Source of the DNA: Micropepsaceae bacterium
Lineage (GTDB): Bacteria; Pseudomonadota; Alphaproteobacteria; Micropepsales; Micropepsaceae
Length of the DNA stretch: 5,047 nucleotides
Reading direction: 5' to 3'
NCBI GenBank assembly: GCA_025450355.1
Contig: JANWHR010000230.1
Span: 1-5,047, forward strand
Numbering within the stretch: position 1 is the stretch's first letter; each line of letters starts with the position of its first letter. The position numbers and the translations under genes are program-made. The notes beneath the pieces are model-generated. The model was not told the origin of the DNA, ran no database searches, and saw nothing but the letters and a program-made list of their open reading frames with translations. Shown here piece by piece: positions 1-5,047 of this stretch.

Positions 1-531
1 CCCAAAGTTATAGGCTTCGGTGAAACGGGACTGGATTATTATTACGCACACAGTCCGCGCGAGGCGCAGATCGCCAATTTCCGCAGCCATATCGCGGCGG
101 CGCGGGCCAGCGGACTGCCGGTTGTGATCCATACGCGCGATGCCGAGGACGACACAATCGCAATCCTTGAAGAAGAGCAGGCGCGGGGAAGGTTTGCAGG
201 CGTGATTCACTGCTTCACGGGCACGGCAAGACTGGCGGGCGCCGCGCTGGAATTGGGATTTTATATTTCCGTTTCGGGCATAGCGACCTTCCGGAAATCC
301 GACATGCTCCGCGCCACGCTGAAGGAAGTGCCGCTGGATCGGCTGCTGGTCGAGACCGATTGTCCTTTTCTGGCGCCGCAACCGCTGCGGGGAAAACGCA
401 ATGAACCGGCATTTCTGGTGCATACCGCCGCCATGCTCGCGCAATTGAAGGAAGTCAGCGGAGATGAGCTGGCGCAGGCGACCACGGACAATTTCTTTCG
501 CCTGTTTGCGAAAGCAAGGCCGGCAATCTGA
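1..531 (+). CDS. tatD: TatD family metal-dependent hydrolase (3' part, truncated at the window start)
   Basis: The open frame enters at base 1 and ends at TGA 529-531, giving 176 visible residues. TatD proteins are usually about 260 residues, so roughly the first third lies outside the window. The family folds as a TIM barrel binding two divalent metals and acts as a cytoplasmic 3'-5' DNase or related phosphodiesterase. Its motifs appear in order: GETGLDYYY (visible residues 7-15, metal-binding Glu), HTRDA (44-48), IHCFTG (69-74), and VETDCPFLAPQPLRGKRNEP (117-136), whose Asp and Pro-rich stretch are the classic C-terminal signature. All expected ligands in the visible part are present, so the enzyme looks intact. 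An internal ATG at 124 would be a false start, because the conserved GETGLDYYY block lies before it. The next gene starts on the very next base, so the two are probably co-transcribed and translationally coupled. Family assignment is firm; the physiological substrate is not known. Confidence 0.95.
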   Translation, partial: PKVIGFGETGLDYYYAHSPREAQIANFRSHIAAARASGLPVVIHTRDAEDDTIAILEEEQARGRFAGVIHCFTGTARLAGAALELGFYISVSGIATFRKSDMLRATLKEVPLDRLLVETDCPFLAPQPLRGKRNEPAFLVHTAAMLAQLKEVSGDELAQATTDNFFRLFAKARPAI

Positions 532-1341
532 ATGGCGGCGGATGTTCTGGAAGCGGTGATTCTGGGCTGCGGTTCGTCGGCGGGTGTTCCCAGGCTTGGC
601 GGTACGGATGGCCGCGGCGAGTGGGGCGCTTGCGATCCCCAAAATCCGAAAAACCGGCGCCGTCGCTGTTCATTGCTGCTGCGGCGCGGACAGACGGCTG
701 TTCTTGTCGATACCTCGCCCGATCTGCGGGAGCAATTACTCGATACGGCCTGTTCACGGCTGGACGCGGTACTGATGACCCATCCCCACGCCGATCAGAC
801 CAACGGGATCGATGATCTGCGTCCGCTGACCTTCGGGCACGGAAAGAAAATCCCGATGCATGGCGATCGGGCGACCATGGATCAGTTGAAGCGGCAGTTC
901 GCTTACTGCTTTGAACCCATGAACGGTTATTCGGCCATCCTCACGGCCCATGAAATCCCGGAACCGTTTGCGTCTTTCGGCATCGATGGAGCGGGCGGCG
1001 AGATTCCGGTGTGCGCCTTTCGGCAGCGGCATGGGCCAATCGATTCGCTGGGCTTCCGCTTCGGCGGTCTGGCTTATTCGGCCGATGTCAACGAACTGGA
1101 CGATACTGCGTTCCAGGCCTTGCAGGGCATCGACACCTGGATTGTGGATGCGCTGCGTTATCATCAGCATCCGACGCATGCGATTGTCGAAACTGCGTTG
1201 CGCTGGATCGATCGGGTGAAGCCGCGGCACGCCGTGTTAACCAATTTCAACATCGAGATCGACTACGCGAAGCTCGCAGCCGAACTTCCGCCCGGTGTCG
1301 AACCCGCCTACGACGGCATGATGGTAACCGCGCCATTATAA
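532..1341 (+). CDS. PhnP-like metallo-beta-lactamase-fold hydrolase
   Basis: A 269-residue protein that starts with ATG immediately after the tatD TGA. A weak AAGG lies 12 bases upstream, so translation probably relies on coupling to tatD. The fold is the MBL superfamily, PhnP/RNase Z-like branch: GCGSSAGVPRLGG (residues 12-24), a basic NRRRRCSLLLRRG segment (41-53), VDTSPDLREQLL (59-70), the metal motif THPHADQTNGIDDLR (83-97), QRHG (165-168), YSADV (182-186), and HPTH (213-216) near the C-terminus. PhnP itself hydrolyses cyclic phosphodiesters in phosphonate breakdown, but no other phn gene is visible here; tatD-linked members are of unknown substrate. In the usual HxHxDH motif the last His is Gln89, and the late LTNFNIEIDY segment has Asn where I recall relatives having His (TNMHxDLDY). 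First-site ligands (His84, His86, His167, Asp185) remain, so the second metal site may be altered. Family assignment is firm, function is inferred. Confidence 0.93.
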   Translation: MAADVLEAVILGCGSSAGVPRLGGTDGRGEWGACDPQNPKNRRRRCSLLLRRGQTAVLVDTSPDLREQLLDTACSRLDAVLMTHPHADQTNGIDDLRPLTFGHGKKIPMHGDRATMDQLKRQFAYCFEPMNGYSAILTAHEIPEPFASFGIDGAGGEIPVCAFRQRHGPIDSLGFRFGGLAYSADVNELDDTAFQALQGIDTWIVDALRYHQHPTHAIVETALRWIDRVKPRHAVLTNFNIEIDYAKLAAELPPGVEPAYDGMMVTAPL

Positions 1342-1342
1342 C

Positions 1343-1369
1343 GGACCGCGGGCTTCCAGCCCGCGGTCC
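1343..1369. terminator. Perfect 11-bp hairpin, possible bidirectional terminator
   Basis: The sequence GGACCGCGGGC (1343-1353) is followed by a 5-base loop TTCCA and the exact reverse complement GCCCGCGGTCC (1359-1369). It begins one base after the stop of the MBL gene and ends three bases before the stop of the MetE-like gene, which come from opposite directions. The position suits a shared transcription terminator. Neither side shows a clear T-tract, so it may instead be a transcript-end stabiliser or a copy of a dispersed palindromic repeat. Confidence 0.6.
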
Positions 1370-1372
1370 TGC

Positions 1373-2515
1373 TCAACTCCACAGCGCGCGCGAAGCGAGT
1401 CGGGCGCCTTCGGACAGGCTTCTGAATTTTTCCCACACGATCGTGGGGTGTACTTCAGGCACTGCGCGCGGCATGGACGCGAATCCGCAATCGGCGCCCG
1501 CAATGACGTTTTCGCGGCCCACCGCGCGCGCAAAGCGCTGAATGCGTTCCGAGACCAGTTCGGGATGCTCGACCAGAACCGTGCAGTGGCTGATTACCCC
1601 GGGAATGATGACTTTTCCCGGCGGCAGTTTGGCGTCTTCCCCCAGGCGCCATTCGTGTTCGTGGCGCGGATTGGCCGCCTCAAACGAATAGTAGTGCGCG
1701 CGGATATTCAGCACGATGTCGATCAGGTGCCGGAATTCCAGATCATGAACGCGGGGCCCCATATTGATGCCGTAACAGGTGTGATGGCGGATGCGGCCGA
1801 TGGGCAGATCCCGCAGCGTGTGATTGAGAATTTCGACGTAATGACTGGCCCAGCGGCGGCAATCCTCGACCGGCAGACTGGGCTCCAGCATGTAATGCAT
1901 CGCGAGATGCGGGTCATCGATCTGGAGCATGAATCCGGCGCCGATGATCGCCTGATATTCATCACGCATGGCTTCACCGACTGCGACCAGGAAATCATCG
2001 TCCGACGGATAGTACCGATTGAGGTGATAGCGGACGATCTGGCCCGGGGAAACCGCGGGCATAAACACGTCTTCGACGCTCATGCCCCGCAAGGCGTCCT
2101 TCAGATTTTGAATATCGGTCTGGAGCTGTTTCTGGCCGGTGTAACGCACCGGGCCTGTACAAAGCATGGGTGGTGGCCGCGACCCGGAGTGTCCCTGAGC
2201 GTAAAATTCGGGGAAGGCGCGCTTTTCGCGTGTGTCCAGTTGCGGCGGGTTGTCGGTCCGGGCTTCCATGCCGCCAAGCCGCTCATGGATGTAGGTGATG
2301 AATCCGGGTTTGGACTGCTCGCCATCATCGACGATATCGATTCCGCATTCTACCTGGCGCCGGACCACGTCCTGAACGGCCTGGCGCACAGTTTTGGGGT
2401 AGCTCTCGGGATAAGGCGGACCTCCGGCCATGATTTCGGAAAGCCCGTCGGGCCGTGGCAGACTACCGACATGGGTGGTGAGGATGCGGTGATAGCGTTG
2501 CGCGTCTATGGTCAT
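1373..2515 (-). CDS. Cobalamin-independent methionine synthase (MetE C-terminal domain) family methyltransferase
   Basis: A 380-residue, minus-strand protein starting at ATG 2515-2513, six bases after a strong GGAGG. It matches the single-domain MetE-C family: TTHVGSLPRPDGL near the start (residues 13-25), DDGEQSKPGF (63-72), QIDDPHLAMHYM (198-209), and zinc ligands His245 and Cys247 in HHTCYG, Glu279 in FEAANPRHEHEW, and Cys343 in GADCGF. The full His-Cys-Glu-Cys zinc set suggests an active thiol-activating enzyme. Its length is about half of full MetE (~750 residues), because it lacks the N-terminal folate-binding half. Relatives include archaeal core MetE proteins and epoxyalkane:coenzyme M transferases, so the acceptor is probably a thiol, but neither donor nor product can be told from this sequence. 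No methionine or one-carbon gene is adjacent. It is transcribed divergently from mazG and convergently with the MBL gene, so it seems monocistronic here. Family firm, substrate unknown. Confidence 0.92.
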   Translation of the reverse strand: MTIDAQRYHRILTTHVGSLPRPDGLSEIMAGGPPYPESYPKTVRQAVQDVVRRQVECGIDIVDDGEQSKPGFITYIHERLGGMEARTDNPPQLDTREKRAFPEFYAQGHSGSRPPPMLCTGPVRYTGQKQLQTDIQNLKDALRGMSVEDVFMPAVSPGQIVRYHLNRYYPSDDDFLVAVGEAMRDEYQAIIGAGFMLQIDDPHLAMHYMLEPSLPVEDCRRWASHYVEILNHTLRDLPIGRIRHHTCYGINMGPRVHDLEFRHLIDIVLNIRAHYYSFEAANPRHEHEWRLGEDAKLPPGKVIIPGVISHCTVLVEHPELVSERIQRFARAVGRENVIAGADCGFASMPRAVPEVHPTIVWEKFRSLSEGARLASRALWS

Positions 2516-2667
2516 TTTGGGCCTCCGGAGCGGCGATCTTTAGGGCCGATTCAGACCGCCGCAAGCCCTCCGGTGATTTTGGAATTATTGCCCATAATAT
2601 TGCTTATACGCATTTCTGAACCGGTAGCACTGATTGACTGACCGCTGCGCATCCGCGACACAGCGGA
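2516..2667. promoter_or_regulatory. Divergent intergenic region with AT-rich promoter island
   Basis: This 152-base region separates the MetE-like gene (minus) from mazG (plus) and should carry both promoters. Bases 2577-2611 are strikingly AT-rich compared with their surroundings. On the minus strand a TATTAT (plus positions 2594-2599) lies 15 bases downstream of TTCAGA (2615-2620), an imperfect sigma-70-like pair. On the plus strand CATAAT (2593-2598) and TTATAC (2604-2609) are possible -10 elements, but with only a weak TTGGAA (2579-2584) as a -35. The island is plain to see; the exact boxes are guesses. No known riboswitch fold is recognised here, despite the methionine-related gene. Confidence 0.4.
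2522..2526 (-). promoter_or_regulatory. Strong Shine-Dalgarno of the MetE-like gene
   Basis: On the minus strand GGAGG is followed by the six-base spacer CCCAAA and then ATG. This is the best ribosome-binding site in the window and fixes the start of the MetE-like gene at 2515. It sits inside the 8-base palindrome CTCCGGAG (2523-2530 on the plus strand), which is probably chance. Confidence 0.75.
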
Positions 2668-3483
2668 ATGACCGAAAAAGCCCCCGCTCCCGGCGATATT
2701 GCCCGCTTGCTGGAAATCATGCGCAAGCTCCGCGATCCGGAAACCGGCTGTCCCTGGGACCTGGAACAGGATTTCGCGACCATCGCGCCTTACACGATTG
2801 AGGAAGCCTATGAGGTGGCCTCAGCGATCGAGACCCGCGATTACCCGGCGCTGAAAGATGAACTTGGCGATCTTCTTCTGCAGGTTGTCTTTCACGCCCA
2901 GATGGCGAGCGAACAGAACCTGTTTGCGTTCGCCGATGTGGTTGAAGCGATCTGCGCCAAGATGATCCGGCGTCATCCGCATGTATTCGGCACGTCAGAG
3001 GTTGCCGGCGCTTCCGGCGTGTCGCGCGCCTGGGAGGAAATCAAGCGTCAGGAGCGCGCGCAGAAATCCGGACGCGGGACGGGGCTGCTGGACGACATTC
3101 CGGCCGCTCTTCCGGCGCTGATGCGGGCAATCAAGCTACAGAACCGGGCCGCTGAGGTTGGTTTTGACTGGCCCAATGCGATGCATGTCACAGACAAGAT
3201 CGTGGAAGAATCGAGAGAACTTGCCGAAGCGGCGGAATCGCTGCCGCGGGAAAAAGTCGTCGAGGAATTCGGCGATCTGCTGTTTGCGATGGCCAATCTC
3301 GCCCGCCACCTCAAGCTCGATCCCGAGGATGCCCTGCGCCGGGCCAATGCGAAATTTGTCCGGAGATTTGGGGCCATAGAAGCCGGTATTCAGGCACAGG
3401 GCCGTTCCCTTCCCGATGCTTCACTGGCGGAAATGGAAGCGCTTTGGGACGAGGCGAAACGACGGGAAAAAGCGGGCCAATAG
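2668..3483 (+). CDS. mazG: Nucleoside triphosphate pyrophosphohydrolase MazG
   Basis: A 271-residue protein close to the length of E. coli MazG (263). It hydrolyses NTPs or dNTPs to the monophosphate and pyrophosphate in the cytoplasm, thereby sanitising nucleotide pools; E. coli MazG also lowers (p)ppGpp. Two MazG domains are seen. The N-terminal one has LRDPETGCPWDLEQDFATIAP (split here as LRDPETGCPW, residues 21-30, and the following DLEQ), then the metal-binding EEAYE (45-49) and DELGDLL (64-70). The C-terminal one has EESRE (180-184) and EEFGDLL (199-205), so both ExxE and ExxD pairs are complete. ATG 2668 is the only usual start between an in-frame TGA at 2635-2637 and the conserved domain, although its upstream AGCGGA is a poor, too-close Shine-Dalgarno. 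It is divergent from the MetE-like gene and its end faces the end of hflX across 17 bases. No mazEF toxin-antitoxin pair is visible next to it. Assignment is firm. Confidence 0.97.
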   Translation: MTEKAPAPGDIARLLEIMRKLRDPETGCPWDLEQDFATIAPYTIEEAYEVASAIETRDYPALKDELGDLLLQVVFHAQMASEQNLFAFADVVEAICAKMIRRHPHVFGTSEVAGASGVSRAWEEIKRQERAQKSGRGTGLLDDIPAALPALMRAIKLQNRAAEVGFDWPNAMHVTDKIVEESRELAEAAESLPREKVVEEFGDLLFAMANLARHLKLDPEDALRRANAKFVRRFGAIEAGIQAQGRSLPDASLAEMEALWDEAKRREKAGQ

Positions 3484-3492
3484 CCGGGAAAG

Positions 3493-3514
3493 CGGCCAGA
3501 TCAGGATGTGGCCG
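3493..3514 (-). terminator. Weak hairpin at the end of hflX
   Basis: CGGCCA (3493-3498) and TGGCCG (3509-3514) form a perfect 6-bp stem around a 10-base loop that contains the hflX stop codon. On the minus strand the stem is followed by CTTTCCC, a poor T-run. It lies in the tight mazG/hflX convergent junction and could be a weak terminator for hflX, but such short GC stems arise often by chance in DNA of this composition. Confidence 0.28.
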
Positions 3515-4817
3515 TGCGGCGCCGGGTTGGGTCTACAATTTCGATGGGATGATCGCCAAGCCGGGCGGCGATGCGGTCGAGATTTGCTGCATCGGCTGCA
3601 ATCAGCAGGCGAACGGATTTTTCACTATCCGCGCGCTCCAGAACCCGGCTGTTGGCGTAAACCCACGCAATTGCCGCGCCATCCTCCGGCGCCAATGTCA
3701 CCTGAACGATTGTCTCGGCCTGGCCGAGCAGCAAATCGAGAAGGCGCAAAAGGTCGTCCGTGCCCTGCCCCGTCAGCGCCGACACCGCGATCGGCTCCGC
3801 AGCATTTTTGCCGCCCCTGACCCGGTTTCGTGCAAGCAGCGCGTCGCGCACGTCGGGCTCGAGCAGATCAACCTTGTTCAACACTTCGACGATCGCGCGC
3901 TCATCCTCATTCACCCCGAGCTCGTGGAGGACCTTCATCACATCGGATTTTTGCGCCTCGCTTTCTTCGTGCGCGATGTCGCGCACGTGCAGGATAATGT
4001 CGGCTTCCAGGACTTCCTCCAAAGTGGCGCGAAACGCCGCGACCAGTTGCGTCGGCAGCTCGGCAATGAAGCCAACCGTATCCGACAGGATGATCCGCCG
4101 CCCCGACGCCAGTTTCAGTCCCCGCATGGTGGGATCGAGGGTCGCAAACAGCATGTCCTTCGCGACCACTTCGGCAGACGTTAAATGGTTAAACAGGGTG
4201 GATTTCCCCGCGTTTGTGTAACCGACCAGAGCGATCACCGGATAGGGCACGCGCTTGCGCGCGCGGCGGTGCAGGCCGCGCGTGCGTTTGACCTCCTCCA
4301 GCTCGGACTTGATCTTCGCGATGCGATCGCCAATGAGCCGGCGATCGGTTTCGATCTGGGTTTCTCCGGGGCCGCCCAGGAAGCCAAAGCCACCGCGTTG
4401 CCGTTCCAGATGGGTCCAGCTGCGGACCAGGCGTGAACGCTGCCAGGTCAGATGGGCAAGTTCAACCTGTAAGCGGCCTTCCCGAGTCTTGGCCCGTTCG
4501 CCAAAAATCTCCAGAATCAATGCTGTCCGATCCAGCACTTTCACGCCCCAGGCCCGCTCCAGATTGCGCTGTTGCACGGGAGAAAGCGTGGAGTTGACAA
4601 TGGCAACTTCAGCCTCCGTGGCGTGGCAAACCGCCTTTAATTCCTCGACTTTCCCCGATCCGATCAGCGTCGCCGGCGTGGGCCGGGCGATGGGCGCAAT
4701 GGCGCGATGAACGACGGTGAGGCCGATGGCCGCCGTCAGGGCGACCGCTTCTTCGAGCCTTGATTCTTCGGCGCGGCCGGCCCGTGGGGCCGATTTTCGC
4801 GCCACATGCAGAACCAC
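3501..4817 (-). CDS. hflX: Ribosome-associated GTPase HflX
   Basis: A 438-residue Obg/HflX-family GTPase; in studied bacteria HflX binds the 50S subunit and splits stalled or hibernating ribosomes. The N-terminal domain has TLIGSGKVEEL (residues 50-60) and LSPVQQRNLER (78-88), then the family signature GGFGFLGGPGETQIETDRR (142-160) and a coiled region to about 185. The G domain is complete: G1 GYTNAGKST (199-207), G2 in ATLDPT (225-230), G3 DTVGF (246-250), G4 NKVD (314-317), and G5 SAL (346-348). The C-terminal domain is present. The chosen start is GTG at 4817-4815, six bases after AGGCGG (4829-4824), a good Shine-Dalgarno. The frame stays open upstream with no ATG, GTG or TTG as far as the hfq stop, so a slightly longer protein from CTG 4886 cannot be excluded. 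hfq lies 65 bases upstream on the same strand, so the two are probably one operon. Assignment is firm, start moderately so. Confidence 0.95.
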   Translation of the reverse strand: MVLHVARKSAPRAGRAEESRLEEAVALTAAIGLTVVHRAIAPIARPTPATLIGSGKVEELKAVCHATEAEVAIVNSTLSPVQQRNLERAWGVKVLDRTALILEIFGERAKTREGRLQVELAHLTWQRSRLVRSWTHLERQRGGFGFLGGPGETQIETDRRLIGDRIAKIKSELEEVKRTRGLHRRARKRVPYPVIALVGYTNAGKSTLFNHLTSAEVVAKDMLFATLDPTMRGLKLASGRRIILSDTVGFIAELPTQLVAAFRATLEEVLEADIILHVRDIAHEESEAQKSDVMKVLHELGVNEDERAIVEVLNKVDLLEPDVRDALLARNRVRGGKNAAEPIAVSALTGQGTDDLLRLLDLLLGQAETIVQVTLAPEDGAAIAWVYANSRVLERADSEKSVRLLIAADAANLDRIAARLGDHPIEIVDPTRRRTATS

Positions 4818-4823
4818 CGCATT

Positions 4824-4829
4824 CCGCCT
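4824..4829 (-). promoter_or_regulatory. Shine-Dalgarno supporting the GTG start of hflX
   Basis: On the minus strand AGGCGG matches AGGAGG at five of six positions and lies six bases before GTG 4817. An ATG at 4822-4820 lies within the spacer but is in another frame and leads away from HflX. This site is the main reason for preferring the GTG start. Confidence 0.5.
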
Positions 4830-4857
4830 GGCGTGGGTGGCGGATCCGCGGGTTTTT

Positions 4858-4903
4858 GCCGGGGCGGCCGGTGGATTGCGGCTCAGGACTCGGCCGCCCC
4901 GGC
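4858..4903 (-). promoter_or_regulatory. 13-bp perfect inverted repeat across the hfq stop codon
   Basis: GCCGGGGCGGCCG (4858-4870) and its exact reverse complement CGGCCGCCCCGGC (4891-4903) enclose a 20-base loop. In the hfq-hflX transcript the upstream arm encodes the last residues of Hfq (AGAAE), the loop carries the hfq TGA, and the downstream arm lies in the hflX leader. The hairpin is followed by AAAAA on the transcript strand, not by a T-run, so it is not a typical intrinsic terminator. It is more likely an RNA-processing or stability element, or a translational control structure. The repeat is certain; its role is inferred. Confidence 0.55.
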
Positions 4904-5047
4904 TGGTTCGTGATCCTGGAGCTGAACGGGTCCGATCGGCATCACGGTTGATATCGCATGTTTGTAAACCAGCTGCACCTGGCCGTCGCGGCGCAGCAGA
5001 ACGCAGAAATTATCAAACCAGGTGATATTCCCCTGCAGCTTGACGCC
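4883..5047 (-). CDS. hfq: RNA chaperone Hfq (C-terminal part, truncated at the window end)
   Basis: The minus-strand frame enters at 5047 and stops at TGA 4885-4883, giving 54 residues. It was missed by any search needing a start codon, because the start lies outside the window. Hfq is a hexameric Sm-like protein that pairs small RNAs with mRNAs. Visible parts are the Sm1 core GVKLQGNITWFDNFCVLLRR (visible residues 1-20) and the Sm2 signature YKHAISTVMP (28-37), whose Lys and His line the proximal uridine-binding pore. A short tail, PVQLQDHEPAGAAES, follows, with acidic residues near the end, as in other short alphaproteobacterial Hfq proteins of about 80 residues. About 20-30 N-terminal residues are missing. 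hflX follows on the same strand, the classic hfq-hflX arrangement of Proteobacteria. The last codons form one arm of the strong inverted repeat described separately. Assignment is firm. Confidence 0.96.
   Translation of the reverse strand, partial: GVKLQGNITWFDNFCVLLRRDGQVQLVYKHAISTVMPIGPVQLQDHEPAGAAES

Noticed and set aside
754..1230. Minus-strand open frame of 158 codons inside the MBL gene
   Set aside because: It is antisense to conserved MBL motifs and has no recognisable domain or ribosome-binding site; a shadow of the real gene.
1448..2641. Plus-strand open frame of 397 codons antisense to the MetE-like gene
   Set aside because: It is a mirror of a real, well-conserved gene with a full zinc motif on the other strand. 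Its translation shows no recognisable family, and long antisense open frames are common in GC-rich DNA.
2516..2667. Possible SAM or cobalamin riboswitch ahead of the MetE-like gene
   Set aside because: The methionine link made this worth checking, but I see no SAM-I, SAM-II or cobalamin-box motif, and the leader from the AT-rich island to the start is only about 70 bases.
3444..4184. Plus-strand open frame of 246 codons across the mazG end and antisense to hflX
   Set aside because: It overlaps the mazG coding end in another frame and lies opposite conserved HflX G-motifs. No domain can be recognised in it.
4717..5025. Plus-strand open frame of 102 codons at the hfq-hflX junction
   Set aside because: It runs antisense to the clearly conserved Hfq C-terminus and the HflX N-terminus, is Arg- and Ala-rich as expected for a GC-rich shadow frame, and matches no known family.
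1..5047. A hidden defence system, mobile element, CRISPR array or tRNA gene
   Set aside because: Nearly all bases belong to recognised housekeeping genes. There are no spaced direct repeats, transposase motifs, att-like repeats or cloverleaf sequences that I can see.

Overview
This window looks like chromosomal housekeeping DNA from an alphaproteobacterium. It is GC-rich. The visible Hfq core (ITWFDNFCVLLRRDG, then YKHAIS) and the TatD plus PhnP-like metallo-hydrolase pair are of the type I associate with Alphaproteobacteria. Genus cannot be set from sequence alone. I see no mobile element, CRISPR array, tRNA or rRNA, and no convincing sign of a novel multi-gene system.

Layout: (1) 1-531, plus strand, the 3' part of a TatD-family metal-dependent hydrolase, truncated by the window edge. 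(2) 532-1341, plus strand, a PhnP-like metallo-beta-lactamase-fold hydrolase whose ATG directly follows the tatD stop. (3) 1343-1369, a perfect 11-bp palindromic hairpin between converging genes. (4) 1373-2515, minus strand, a 380-residue cobalamin-independent methionine synthase (MetE C-terminal domain) family protein. (5) 2516-2667, a divergent intergenic region with a conspicuous AT-rich island that probably holds the promoters. (6) 2668-3483, plus strand, MazG nucleoside triphosphate pyrophosphohydrolase. (7) 3501-4817, minus strand, the ribosome-associated GTPase HflX, converging on mazG with a 17-bp gap. (8) 4883-5047, minus strand, the C-terminal part of the RNA chaperone Hfq, whose gene runs out of the window and reads into hflX.

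Functional picture: tatD and the MBL gene form one tightly packed transcription unit. hfq and hflX form another, joining post-transcriptional regulation with ribosome rescue and recycling. MazG cleans up or adjusts NTP pools (and (p)ppGpp in some bacteria) and sits next to, but faces, hflX. The MetE-like gene stands alone with its own good Shine-Dalgarno and an unknown methyl donor and acceptor.

The points most worth a second look are a 13-bp perfect inverted repeat that puts the hfq stop codon in an RNA loop just ahead of hflX, the apparent loss of two second-site metal ligands in the MBL protein, and uncertainty over the hflX start codon.
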